Source: Desulfomonile tiedjei DSM 6799 (GTDB lineage Bacteria > Desulfobacterota > Desulfomonilia > Desulfomonilales > Desulfomonilaceae). From it: DNA of 64,000 bases. The stretch is taken from contig NC_018025.1 of assembly GCF_000266945.1 (NCBI RefSeq), forward strand, positions 3,414,001 to 3,478,000. Reading direction: 5' to 3'. The translations under genes and the position numbers were made by a program. Shown in pieces: positions 25,036-34,158 of this stretch (within the stretch, counting starts at the first letter, position 1; each line of letters starts with the position of its first letter). The notes beneath the pieces were generated by a model that searched no databases, was not told the DNA's origin, and saw nothing but the letters and a program-made list of their open reading frames with translations.

Positions 25036-27807
25036 ATGCCGACCCTTAACATTGACAGAGTGGAAATTACCGTACCTGAAGGAACAACCATTCTTGAAGC
25101 GGCGAACAAGGCTGGTATCTGGATACCTACGCTCTGCTACTATCCGAAGACCAGTCCATCCGACTCATGTCGGATGTGCGTTGTAGAAATCGAGGGCGTT
25201 CGCCGTCCCATGACATCGTGTAATACCATCGCTGCGGAAGGCATGATGGTTCATACCGATTCTCCGAAATTGCGGTCCATCCGGGAAGAGGTTATGGGGC
25301 TCGTGCTAATGGATCATCCATTGGATTGCCCGGTCTGTTCAGCGGCCGGTGAGTGCGAGATACAGAATCTGACCTATCGTCTGGGCATCTACGGAACCGA
25401 ATACCAGATGGAACGTCGCACCCGTGCTGTGGTGAACGATTGGCCGCTGATCAGGTACGATCCGAATTTATGCTTGACTTGCCTTCGCTGCGTCAAAGTC
25501 TGTCATGAAGTTATCGGAGCCAGCGCCCTGAGACTTGCGGATGTCGGTTACGCTGCGCGGATAACCACGCGTGACGGCGGGATTCTTGATTGCGACTTTT
25601 GCGGTGAGTGCGTCCAGGCATGCCCTTCCGGGGCCATGTCAGACAAAGTCTCTTTGTGGGCTCGGCCTTGGGAACTGAGAAAAGTCCCCACCGTTTGCTC
25701 TTTGTGTTCCGCGGGCTGCAGAATGCTGGTGAATGTCAAGGATAACCGAATCTACAGGGTGACAACAGACATTGAAAGCCACAATGGGGGTACTCTGTGC
25801 GTCGGGGGAAGATTCGGGTTTGATTTTGTCCACCACGAGGACAGAATCCTTACTCCCTTGCTGAGAAAGGACGACGAACTCAAACCTGCATCATGGGCTG
25901 ACGCTCTCCAGTTTACCGCCGAGAATCTCGAGAAGATAATCCGCGAGTCAGGTCCCGAGAGCGTTGTCGGATTGGTTTCGCCTCGCCTTACGAATGAAGA
26001 CTGTTACGCCTTCCAAAAATTCTTCCGGACTGTAATAGGCACAAACAATATCGACAGCGAAGCGAGATTCAGCATCTTGAGGGTTCAGAGGGCTCTTGAG
26101 TTGACGTGCGGCGTCGGAGGATCGTCCGGCCGCATTGAAGACTTGTTGGAAACGGATGCCATATTCCTCATCGGGGTAGATCCTCTTGAGGAAACCCCTG
26201 CCATAGGATGGAAAGTCAAGATTGCCGCCAGACGTTACGACAGTAACGTTATAGTCGCGAACTCCCGAAAAACGAGTCTTGACCGGTTTTCCAGAGTCCT
26301 GTTGAGAGTCAGGCCGTACTCGGAGAGCGACCTTGTCTTGGGCCTCATGAAAATCATACTGGATCTCGATTTGTGGGACAAAGAATTCGTGCGGGATCGG
26401 ACTGCGAACTTTCTTCCTATGAAGAACCTGTTGGACAAGATTTCACTTAATGGAATTCTGAAAAGAACGGGAATTGCCAGAGAGGACCTGCAAGAGGCAG
26501 CGCGAATACTGGGCGAGGCGCCAAGAGCCTCCATCGTTTTCGGGGGAGACGTAATACTTCAGGAAAACGGGCTGCAATGCGTTATGAATATAGCGAACCT
26601 GGCGCTCCTGACCGGGAACATCGGACAATCCAATGCAGGGATTTATCCGATATTCGAGAAAGGCAATATGGTCGGACTCTGCGATATGGGAGCCTTACCA
26701 GAATATCTGCCGGGATATCAGCACGCTGCACAAGCTCGCGAGCTTTTTGAAAAGGTCTGGAAAAACGGTATTCCTTATACAAAAGGACGGACCGTGCCGG
26801 AAATGGTGCACGGTCTGGAGAATGGCGATGTACGGGCGGTTTATATTGCAGGCGCTGATCCTCTGACTGACTATCCGCATTCCACACGCCTTGCCAAGGC
26901 TCTCAGGAAAGCCGAACTGCTCGTTGTCCATGAGATTTTTCCCAGTCCAACGGCTTTGATGGCGCATTGCGTATTCCCGGCTTCGTCTTTTGCCGAGAAG
27001 AATGGAACTATTACCAATTTCGAGCATCGTGTACAAAAAATCAATCAAGCCATAGCCCCCCTTGGAGAAAGCATGCCGGACTGGAGCATTCTCGAAGAAG
27101 TTGCGAAAGCTATGGGGAAGTCCATGGGCTTCTCCGGAGTCGAGGACATATTCAGTGAAATGAGCCGGACACTACCCTTTTACGATGGGCTGAACATCTC
27201 GGATCTGGACGGCGATGGCAAGATAGCAATCCCTCTACACCAAGATCATGGGCGATCTAGGAGCGGCAAACCATATTCTTTTGCTCCGGTGAGGACCTGG
27301 GAATGTCCTGAAGGTCCCGAGGCTGAGGCATATCCTTTTGAGATGATAGCAGGACGATCTATGTTTCATTTCGGTTCAACGTCCACAAGATCGAAAAACC
27401 TGCTCACGCTTTGTCCTCGGGGTTATGTGGAAATAAATCCCCAAGATGCCGTCAAACTCAATATTTCAGAGAATCAGCCAATAGAGGTCAGCTCTCCAGT
27501 CAGCTCTTTTTGTGCTACGGCCAGAATCTCGGACAAAGTGAGTCGGGAGATAGTATACGTTCCCTCCAATTTTCCTGACCTGAGAGTCTACAGCCTGTTC
27601 CGGGAGAACACCACGATCTGTAGGGTCAGACTTACCCCTCTGAACGTTGAATCACCATGTGGTGAGGAGACACGCGACGATGTCTCGGAAGCAACTGCTC
27701 GAGTCCTGACCGATACCAATTGCCGTTTCCGTCTCAATATCGAACCACAAGGAGGTTTGCATGAACGCACGAGGAAGACCAAAGGCTTCGGTGCTCGTGG
27801 TCGATGA
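25036..27807 (+). CDS. SfrA-like molybdopterin-fold iron-sulfur subunit (FdhA/NuoG homologue)
   Basis: 923 residues. In order: a 2Fe-2S domain (CYYPKTSPSDSCRMC), a NuoG-type His-Cys3 motif (HPLDCPVCSAAGEC), two 4Fe-4S motifs (CLTCLRCVKVC and CDFCGECVQAC), a CSLCSAGC cluster, and a formate-dehydrogenase-like catalytic domain (NLALLTGNIGQSNAGI and GLCDMGALPEYLPGYQ). At the place where formate dehydrogenases have DHCARL-Sec/Cys-His, this protein reads D340-S-E-A-R-F-S346-I347, so the metal ligand and the proton-relay His are gone. It should therefore be an SfrA-type electron-transfer subunit rather than a formate dehydrogenase. Its last 47 bp overlap the next gene and the last 25 residues look unconserved. 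Confidence 0.78.
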   Translation: MPTLNIDRVEITVPEGTTILEAANKAGIWIPTLCYYPKTSPSDSCRMCVVEIEGVRRPMTSCNTIAAEGMMVHTDSPKLRSIREEVMGLVLMDHPLDCPVCSAAGECEIQNLTYRLGIYGTEYQMERRTRAVVNDWPLIRYDPNLCLTCLRCVKVCHEVIGASALRLADVGYAARITTRDGGILDCDFCGECVQACPSGAMSDKVSLWARPWELRKVPTVCSLCSAGCRMLVNVKDNRIYRVTTDIESHNGGTLCVGGRFGFDFVHHEDRILTPLLRKDDELKPASWADALQFTAENLEKIIRESGPESVVGLVSPRLTNEDCYAFQKFFRTVIGTNNIDSEARFSILRVQRALELTCGVGGSSGRIEDLLETDAIFLIGVDPLEETPAIGWKVKIAARRYDSNVIVANSRKTSLDRFSRVLLRVRPYSESDLVLGLMKIILDLDLWDKEFVRDRTANFLPMKNLLDKISLNGILKRTGIAREDLQEAARILGEAPRASIVFGGDVILQENGLQCVMNIANLALLTGNIGQSNAGIYPIFEKGNMVGLCDMGALPEYLPGYQHAAQARELFEKVWKNGIPYTKGRTVPEMVHGLENGDVRAVYIAGADPLTDYPHSTRLAKALRKAELLVVHEIFPSPTALMAHCVFPASSFAEKNGTITNFEHRVQKINQAIAPLGESMPDWSILEEVAKAMGKSMGFSGVEDIFSEMSRTLPFYDGLNISDLDGDGKIAIPLHQDHGRSRSGKPYSFAPVRTWECPEGPEAEAYPFEMIAGRSMFHFGSTSTRSKNLLTLCPRGYVEINPQDAVKLNISENQPIEVSSPVSSFCATARISDKVSREIVYVPSNFPDLRVYSLFRENTTICRVRLTPLNVESPCGEETRDDVSEATARVLTDTNCRFRLNIEPQGGLHERTRKTKGFGARGR

Positions 27808-28714
27808 TGAGCAAATCGTTCACGAAAGTGTCCGGAGAGTTCTCGAAGAGGGAGGCTTTCGAGTCGCTGGCGCACTGAGAGTCGACCAGGCATTGGGTCA
27901 ACTCGAAAACGAAACCTTCGACCTTACGCTTACTGACCTCATGATGCCCGAGCGGAGCGGAATGGAAGTGGTTGAGGCCATAGCCAAGAAGTATCCCGAT
28001 ACCGGAGTTGTCATGTTCACAGGATATGCCACCGTAGATTCCGCAGTGGAATCCATGAAACTTGGTGCTCTGGATTATCTTCCCAAACCGTTCACTCCAG
28101 AAGAACTCCTCAAAATCACAAACCGCGCCCTGGAGAAAGTTCTCAAGGCACGAAGAGACAGAGAGATAGAAAAAACCTATGCCGAAGCGGAAAGAGCCCT
28201 GAGATCCAGCCTGGATCTCAAGGAAATCCTGAATCTGATCTGTTCCAGTGTCGTCAGGCTCTTCAGAGTAAAAGCAAGTGCGGTCTTTGTATTGCGAAAG
28301 CGAGATCAGGCATTTGTTCTGGCTGCTTCGAATGGGTTGAGTGAGGAGTACGTTCAAAAGGGTCTCGTCGATGCCAGGCGAAGCATATCCGAAGTAATGG
28401 AGTCTGGAAAACCGGTGATCGTAGAAGACGCTGACTTCGACACCAGGCTTCAGTATCCCGCTGAAGCCAGGAGAGAGAACATAAACTCCATAGTATCGGT
28501 ACCCATGAAGCTCGAAGAGAATGTTTTCGGTGTCCTGAGGACATACAATTCTGAAAAGAGGGCCTTCAACGTAGACGAAATGGATCTTCTGCTGAAGTTT
28601 GCCGAGCAAGCAGCCCGTGCTCTGGAGAATGCCATGCGCTACGAGCAGGTTCGTTCGGATATCGAAGGATTGAAAAAATTCATTCTCGGCCCCCAAGATC
28701 AAGACGTCTTTTGA
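27761..28714 (+). CDS. Response regulator with receiver and GAF domains (copy 1)
   Basis: 317 residues. The receiver domain (about 10-125) has the acidic pair D15/D16, the phospho-acceptor D59 in LTLTDLMMP, Thr87 and Lys109 (YLPKPFTP). After a coiled linker (about 126-155) comes a GAF domain (about 156-300; SVPMKLEENVFGVLR is typical). There is no DNA-binding, GGDEF or ATPase output. The start is supported by AAGGAGG 6 bp upstream and overlaps the end of the sfrA-like gene by 47 bp, so it is co-transcribed. A paralogue follows directly. No histidine kinase gene is in the window. Confidence 0.85.
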   Translation: MNARGRPKASVLVVDDEQIVHESVRRVLEEGGFRVAGALRVDQALGQLENETFDLTLTDLMMPERSGMEVVEAIAKKYPDTGVVMFTGYATVDSAVESMKLGALDYLPKPFTPEELLKITNRALEKVLKARRDREIEKTYAEAERALRSSLDLKEILNLICSSVVRLFRVKASAVFVLRKRDQAFVLAASNGLSEEYVQKGLVDARRSISEVMESGKPVIVEDADFDTRLQYPAEARRENINSIVSVPMKLEENVFGVLRTYNSEKRAFNVDEMDLLLKFAEQAARALENAMRYEQVRSDIEGLKKFILGPQDQDVF

Positions 28715-28807
28715 TGATGATTCCGGTATTCGCCGAAAAGTGGCGAAACGGATCGAGGAGCACCTTGATTCAGGCGTCATCACTACTTTTTTCGCCAGGA
28801 GGGTCCA

Positions 28808-29755
28808 ATGGAAAAGCCGAAAGGAAAGATTCTGGTACTGGATGATGAGCGAATCGTCCTGGATAGTGTGAGCCGTATTCTCGACAACCAACACTATGAA
28901 GTGAAGACCGCCCGCAAAGGCGAAGACGCCATCGAAATACTGAAGGAAGGCGGATTCGATATTCTTTTGACCGATTTGAAAATGCCCGGCATTAATGGCC
29001 TTCAAGCTATGGAGTCTCTTTCGGAAATAGACCCGGATCTGTCAATGATCATGTTTACCGCCTACTCCACTATCGATTCTGCAGTAGAAGCATTGAAGCT
29101 GGGCGCTGTGGATTACATAAGAAAGCCCTTCACTCCGGACCAGCTCCTTGACTTGGTTAATAAGACGATGAAGGATCGGAAAGCTCGTTTCGAAAAACGG
29201 TACAGAGAAGACACGTTCGAGGAACTGAAGAAAGCGATCTCATCGACTCTGAACTTGAAAGAGGTGCTGGATCTCATCGTACAGGGTGTGGTGAAGGTAA
29301 TGAAGGTGAGAGGTAGCACTTTGAGCCTCCTGGACAAAAATCGGGAAAATCTCCGGGTGTTCGCTCACAACGGCCTCAGTACGGAATATGTATGCAAAGG
29401 GCCTCTGGATTCCTCCAAAAGTATTGGCGAGACCATTTTGAAGGGTAAACACGCATGGGTTGAGGATGTTGCTACGGATCCAAGAATTCAGTATCCCAAT
29501 GAAGCGATCCGCGAGGGCATCAAATCTATTTTGAGCGTGCCCCTGATCGTCAGAAACAAGGTTCTGGGCGTCTTACGTGTGTATACCGGGGAAGTTCGCG
29601 CTTTTTCCGATGAGGAATTGAAATTTCTCTACGGTTTTGCCGAGCTGGTTGCTTATGCCATAGAAAACGCCCGCTCGTACGAAGACGTCAAGGATGAATG
29701 TGAGGCCCTCCGAGACGACCTCTGGGACTCCTTCGATAAACAGGGCTTGCTTTAA
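28808..29755 (+). CDS. Response regulator with receiver and GAF domains (copy 2)
   Basis: 315 residues, a tandem paralogue of the preceding gene with the same architecture: receiver with D12/D13, phospho-acceptor D56 (ILLTDLKMP), Thr84 and Lys106 (YIRKPFTP), charged linker, then GAF (SVPLIVRNKVLGVLRVYTGE). The duplication is clear along the full length (SSTLNLKEVLDLIVQG against SSLDLKEILNLICSS). GGAGG lies about 7 bp upstream. Placement behind the SfrAB-like genes suggests the pair senses redox state or a ligand linked to that enzyme, but this is inference. Confidence 0.85.
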   Translation: MEKPKGKILVLDDERIVLDSVSRILDNQHYEVKTARKGEDAIEILKEGGFDILLTDLKMPGINGLQAMESLSEIDPDLSMIMFTAYSTIDSAVEALKLGAVDYIRKPFTPDQLLDLVNKTMKDRKARFEKRYREDTFEELKKAISSTLNLKEVLDLIVQGVVKVMKVRGSTLSLLDKNRENLRVFAHNGLSTEYVCKGPLDSSKSIGETILKGKHAWVEDVATDPRIQYPNEAIREGIKSILSVPLIVRNKVLGVLRVYTGEVRAFSDEELKFLYGFAELVAYAIENARSYEDVKDECEALRDDLWDSFDKQGLL

Positions 29756-30500
29756 ATTATCAGGGGATACGAAGAGTCTTTGGAAAGATCCCGCTGCCCC
29801 ATATGCCGGCTCTGAAGAGTATTAGGGGAAATGCACTTTCGTCATCGGAAAAATATCGGCAGCATCCGGCTTCCTCCCGAGATAACCATCTGATTTGTTT
29901 GAATATCATCCGCCGGCACGGAGGCCGGCGGCCACCAAAATCAAGGAATAGCTTTTCCCAATCCGCGATTGCTTTCGAGAACCACTGTAGCAATTGCCAA
30001 AATTAGTGTCGATTGAAAGTAAGAATATTGGTGGGTGCCGTGCCTCCGCGCCGGCACATCTTCAATTGATCAATGATATCAATATAATGGACCGACAGAG
30101 ACGCCGGTCCTACCAGTATCTTGTGTTGGAGCATGGGATAAACTTCGAAATTCTTTAGCAATCGCTATACAGGCGCCAACTCTGCTTTCCAACCTCTTCG
30201 TTTGATAGGAACGAAAAGAAATAGACTGGCGATTCATCGCCGCGAAAGCGAACAAACATACTTCGTCGTCCTGTTGGGACGATTGATGTTGGGTTTTCCA
30301 GGAATCAGCCAGCGTATGATGCGGTGAACCCGCGATCCGCGCGGGTTCACCGCATCTGTCGAGTCGATCGTGAATTTTCCCGATCGATGCGGGTTCGCTT
30401 TCGCTCACCAAATCCTACCAATACTACCCCGCAACTGAAGCTTTACCGGCAAGAAAATAAATCTCTTACATTCAGTCGTGTATTATGCTATTGAAATAAG
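29756..30500. repeat. Gene-free region with composite dispersed repeat
   Basis: About 0.75 kb without a credible gene. At 29992-30122 lies a composite unit (ATTGCCAAAATTAGTG, then GAATATTGG, GTGCCGTGCCTCCG, ATCAATGATATC, ATGGACCGACAGAGACGCCG), followed at 30119-30164 by the GGATAAACTTCGAAATTCTT unit. Parallel copies occur at 50918-51026 and 58191-58286. A CGATGCGGGTTCGCTTTCGC unit lies at 30381-30418. Confidence 0.7.
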
Positions 30501-30535
30501 TTTCAGGATATTGGACCGAATCAGGAGGCGGCTTC

Positions 30536-32068
30536 GTGCTGGAAATACTAACCCGGGGATTCAGAGACGTTCGACAATATCTCCAGGGAGTCCGAACACT
30601 TAATGAAGAGAACCTCTCCGAGGCTCTCGCAATGATCCGCGTTTCGCTTCTGGAAGCAGACGTGGAATTTCAGGTTACACGCTCTTTTCTCGAAAAAGTC
30701 AAAGAACAGGCTCTCGGTGAGATCGTCCATGTCAGCGTAAAGTTCAAGGAAAGAAAACTGAAGGTCTCACCAGGGGATCACTTTATCAAGCTCTGTCATG
30801 ATGAACTGGTCCGACTCATGGGGCCTGAGGATGCCTCGTTAGATCTGCGCAGGAAGCCTGTCAGCGCAATCATGATGGTGGGTCTCCAGGGCTCCGGCAA
30901 GACTACCACAGCAGCAAAGCTCGCGCGATTTCTTCAGAAGAAAGGCAATCGACCCATGCTGGTTGCGGCGGACGTATACAGGCCCGCTGCAGTCGATCAG
31001 ATCCGCAAACTCGGTGCGGACCTCAATGTCCCGGTGTACTCGGATGGAGGAGCGAGACCGCCCGAAATTTGCTCGAAGGCAATGCAGATCGCTTCCGATG
31101 CAAACTGCGATGTAGTCATTTTCGACACTGCAGGCCGCCTCACGATTGACGAACCTCTCATGGAGGAAATTCACCAGATCGAAGAGTTGGCTCATCCGGA
31201 TAACGTGCTCCTGGTCTGTGACGCCATGATCGGGCAAGAATCGGTCAACATTGCCAAAGCTTTTAATGAGCGAATACGTCTCACGGGATTCATACTGACG
31301 AAACTCGACGGTGATGCCCGCGGTGGAGCGGCCATTTCCATAAAAGAGGCTACAGGGGTCCCCATCAAATTCGTCGGTATGGGCGAAGGTATGGACCGGC
31401 TGGAGGAATTCCGTCCGGATGGCCTTGCTTCACGAATTCTCGGATTCGGAGACGTGGTCGGTCTGGTTAAAGACTTCGAGGAGGTCTTGGACGAGAAGAA
31501 AGCCGAAGAAGACGCCATGCGCATGCTGCGCGGCGAATTCGGATTCGGAGATTTTCTCGAACAGATCCGCGCTATCAAGAAAATGGGGCCTCTTCAGGAT
31601 TTGATCGAAAAGCTGCCTTTCTTTCCCGGAGGTCTCCCGTCTTCGGCCAAAGTCGATGATTATGAGCTGGTTCGTATTGAATCAATCATCAACTCAATGA
31701 CTCCCGCCGAGCGAAAACATCCGGACATCATAAATCAGAGCAGGATTGCACGTGTAGCCCGCGGATCCGGACGGGAAGAGAGAGAAGTAAAGGATCTTCT
31801 CACCAAATTCCGGGACATGAGAGACCTCATGTCTGCCATGGGTGGAGGGAAGATCCGTGGCCGCTGGAAAGGGATGAAAGGCCTCCGAAAGATGTTCGGC
31901 GGAGGTTTTTCGGGAATGGGATCTGAAGAACCTGCAATCAGTCCGAATAATCCCTTTGGCCTGCCGGAAATCAAGAAAGGAAACGTGGTCTCGAAAAAGG
32001 CGCTGGAGAAACAGCGCAAGAAAAGCAAACAGGCAAAACAAGCAAGAAAAAAAGCAAGAAAGAAATAG
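30536..32068 (+). CDS. ffh: Signal recognition particle protein Ffh (SRP54)
   Basis: 510 residues. N domain helices (about 1-85), then the SRP GTPase G domain with G1 at about 116 (GLQGSGKTTTAAKLA), DTAGRL, and TKLDGDARGGAA, then the Met-rich M domain (MGPLQDLIEKLPFF to FRDMRDLMSAMGGG) that binds 4.5S RNA and signal peptides. It targets nascent membrane proteins to FtsY at the inner membrane. The C-terminus is an unusually basic Lys-rich tail of about 30 residues (KKALEKQRKKSKQAKQARKK). GTG start at 30536 with AGGAGG 7 bp upstream. It begins after the long repeat region. Confidence 0.96.
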   Translation: MLEILTRGFRDVRQYLQGVRTLNEENLSEALAMIRVSLLEADVEFQVTRSFLEKVKEQALGEIVHVSVKFKERKLKVSPGDHFIKLCHDELVRLMGPEDASLDLRRKPVSAIMMVGLQGSGKTTTAAKLARFLQKKGNRPMLVAADVYRPAAVDQIRKLGADLNVPVYSDGGARPPEICSKAMQIASDANCDVVIFDTAGRLTIDEPLMEEIHQIEELAHPDNVLLVCDAMIGQESVNIAKAFNERIRLTGFILTKLDGDARGGAAISIKEATGVPIKFVGMGEGMDRLEEFRPDGLASRILGFGDVVGLVKDFEEVLDEKKAEEDAMRMLRGEFGFGDFLEQIRAIKKMGPLQDLIEKLPFFPGGLPSSAKVDDYELVRIESIINSMTPAERKHPDIINQSRIARVARGSGREEREVKDLLTKFRDMRDLMSAMGGGKIRGRWKGMKGLRKMFGGGFSGMGSEEPAISPNNPFGLPEIKKGNVVSKKALEKQRKKSKQAKQARKKARKK

Positions 32069-32148
32069 AGGCTTGACCTCGAAAATCCGCTTTTGTTTCA
32101 TTCCGGATGGGGTTTCGATCCGGAACCAATAACCTATGGAGGGCGTCT

Positions 32149-32592
32149 ATGATTTGGAAATTGGTCGCAATGCTTGCTTTGGGGATCCTCAGCGGTCTTC
32201 TTAGTTTTTACAACAAGAACTTTTACGTGCGGGTTTTCAACGATATTCTGGGCAAGGAAGAAGATGAGAACGTAGCGGTCAGAGTTGGCCGAGGTTTCTT
32301 CTACGGGTTCTTTTTTCCCATTTATTTCTCACTACTCTTGACCGGACTCATCGCACTGGTAGTGTTCCTCATTATCGCCGGCATTATTGCGGCCGTTATC
32401 TTCGTCATCGTGTGGGCCACTGAAAAACTGCTCCCGAACGAATGGGTAGGAGAGCTGTTGATCGGTTTATTCGAAAAGGTCGGCATCAAGAGACCCACTC
32501 CTGTCGTTCCGGTAACTCCTGCAATTCCAGTTGCTCCTGCCATTTCGCAACCTGAACAACCGAAAACTCCATCCGAACCTGAATCAAAATAG
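32149..32592 (+). CDS. Small inner-membrane protein, unknown function
   Basis: 147 residues from the ATG at 32149, which has GGAGGG 5-6 bp upstream. Two or three hydrophobic segments: KLVAMLALGILSGLLSFY at the N-terminus and a long GFFFPIYFSLLLTGLIALVV region continuing into IIAGIIAAVIFVIVWATE. The last 40 residues are Pro/Val-rich (PTPVVPVTPAIPVAPAI), a low-complexity cytoplasmic or periplasmic tail. I do not recognise a family. It lies 80 bp after ffh. Confidence 0.65.
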   Translation: MIWKLVAMLALGILSGLLSFYNKNFYVRVFNDILGKEEDENVAVRVGRGFFYGFFFPIYFSLLLTGLIALVVFLIIAGIIAAVIFVIVWATEKLLPNEWVGELLIGLFEKVGIKRPTPVVPVTPAIPVAPAISQPEQPKTPSEPESK

Positions 32593-32605
32593 CTCTATCC
32601 TCACC

Positions 32606-32636
32606 TGCCGAGGCGGAATTCGCCTCGGTAAGGCAG
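32606..32636 (+). terminator. Hairpin after the ffh-linked membrane protein
   Basis: CCGAGGCG, loop GAATT, CGCCTCGG, with outer CTGC/GCAG pairs across a small bulge, 14 bp after the stop codon. No T-run directly follows. Confidence 0.5.
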
Positions 32637-32790
32637 AAAACTCTCGTCTTTTCACAAGCGTGTATTCTCGCAGAGTACGTGGTCTTGCCTTTTTTCCGAA
32701 AAACCGCTAAAAATTGGTCAATCTTTGGGCCGACCTTCCACGGGATCGATTTGTATTACGGCCGTACACATCTGGAGACCAGTTCCTCAA

Positions 32791-33567
32791 ATGCGTAGTA
32801 TCGGGAAAGGTGGAACCTTGATTTCGAGATCGTGGATATTGCTAGTTGCGCTATCTTGTTGTGTTTTCCTGGCTTCATGCGTCCCGAGTATTCTGAGCAA
32901 GAAAAACGAGGCCTCTGCTCAACAACAGACGCCGCAAAAAGGATCTCTTCTCAAACCGCAGATGGCTTCGTCCAGTGTCGAAAAGGAAATAAAGCCGACC
33001 AAAGACGCCAAGGAAGAGAGACTGCCGGAGAAAAGTGCTTCGGATACACAAAATACTCTCATCAAGATGGATAAGCCGGTTCGACAAGAGAGTGAAACAG
33101 GAAAGTCACTGCCACCTCCGAAAGAAAAAGAGAAAGAAAAAGAAGAACCTTCAAATCTGAGCACCGCTTCGAAGAAGCCGTCTTCATCGATACCCGAATC
33201 GCCGAATCCCAAGCCACTTGAAAAACTCGACGAGGATAAGAATGCCGGTTTTGCCCCTCCCCTGAGTAAGTTCGATCACGCAGAATATATAAAACAGGTG
33301 CGGAGTAGAGCCATAGATCTCATCAACAAGGAAAAGAAGTGTTCCCATGCGATTCTCTGCCGTGATTCCCTTACGGATGAATGGTCTGTGACTCTGTTCG
33401 TGATGAAAGACAAGACTTTCACGAGGTCTATCTACGTTTGGGACGATATCGATGAAAAATGGGGTGAAACCTACTCTGACCCACTTCCTGTCAAGGAACT
33501 GAAAGAAGCCCTGGCGATGGCTACCAACGGCAAGAAATGCGAACCATTAAAAGGGAAGCTTCAATAG
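32791..33567 (+). CDS. Lipoprotein of unknown function
   Basis: About 258 residues. A hydrophobic segment ends in the lipobox FLASC, so the protein is probably a lipoprotein. Residues after the Cys form a long low-complexity linker rich in Lys, Glu, Ser and Pro (for example LPPPKEKEKEKEEPSNLS), then a folded C-terminal domain of about 95 residues (EYIKQVRSRAIDLINKEKKC onward) with WSVTLFVMKDKTFTRSIYVW. No family recognised. The start is uncertain: ATG at 32791 or TTG at 32818 (GGAAAGGTGG just upstream of the latter) are both better than the ORF-initial codon at 32725. Confidence 0.6.
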   Translation: MRSIGKGGTLISRSWILLVALSCCVFLASCVPSILSKKNEASAQQQTPQKGSLLKPQMASSSVEKEIKPTKDAKEERLPEKSASDTQNTLIKMDKPVRQESETGKSLPPPKEKEKEKEEPSNLSTASKKPSSSIPESPNPKPLEKLDEDKNAGFAPPLSKFDHAEYIKQVRSRAIDLINKEKKCSHAILCRDSLTDEWSVTLFVMKDKTFTRSIYVWDDIDEKWGETYSDPLPVKELKEALAMATNGKKCEPLKGKLQ

Positions 33568-33651
33568 TTTTGAACCGACTTTATCAGGAACCGTGATTAC
33601 TACGACAGACTGCTGTAACAACGTACGCACGCAAGGAGGTCCCCATAAGCC

Positions 33652-34158
33652 ATGCTGCTGACCAGACCTGTCCTTTCAATTGCCACCCTGATCTTCTTCA
33701 CAGGAATGATTTACATGGCCGATCCGGCATATGCGGACCAGACCCGGGAAGAATGCTACAAATGCTGCGACGATCAGGGACTCGATGAATTTTACCAGGA
33801 ACAGTGCCGTCTCAAGTGTTTCCGTAACAACGAGCACTGTACGGGAAAACGAAAGAAGCCCGCACCCGTGGTATCCGAGCAGGAACCACCTCGTGAGACC
33901 CGCCCTGCCCCTGCTTCGCGTCCTGCTCCTGCACGAAGAGCTTTTCAGTGGCCGAATCCGCTGAATCTCGTTCCCGGGAGGGAATCGGAAGCCGCAGGCC
34001 AGATACTGGCAGCAAACGGAATCCCTCCTCAGCATCCACACTATGCGGCTGCTCAGAAGAGCATCGAACAGGTGCTCGTCGAGTTTGCCAGAGCGAACCC
34101 CGGTGGAGGCAAATTACCGACTGCACAGCTTGAAAGAGTGCTGAATCAGATCAGATGA
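33652..34158 (+). CDS. Secreted Cys-rich hypothetical protein beside the cytochrome
   Basis: 168 residues. Signal peptide with cleavage after AYA (residue 28). The mature N-terminus has six Cys in a compact pattern (EECYKCCDDQG, then EQCRLKCFRNNEHC), probably disulfide-bonded or metal-binding. A Pro/Ala/Arg linker (TRPAPASRPAPARRA) leads to a short helical C-terminus. The start has AAGGAGG 12 bp upstream. Its stop overlaps the start of the multiheme cytochrome gene by 4 bp (ATGA), so the two are translationally coupled and may work together. Function unknown. Confidence 0.65.
   Translation: MLLTRPVLSIATLIFFTGMIYMADPAYADQTREECYKCCDDQGLDEFYQEQCRLKCFRNNEHCTGKRKKPAPVVSEQEPPRETRPAPASRPAPARRAFQWPNPLNLVPGRESEAAGQILAANGIPPQHPHYAAAQKSIEQVLVEFARANPGGGKLPTAQLERVLNQIR

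Noticed and set aside
25036-27807. Formate dehydrogenase alpha subunit
   Set aside because: The Sec/Cys and His of the active site are replaced by Ser and Ile, and the partner is SfrB-like; SfrA-like is the better call.
27734-29005. 423-codon minus-strand frame opposite the receiver-GAF genes
   Set aside because: Shadow of two clear receiver-GAF genes; no ribosome binding site and no domain.
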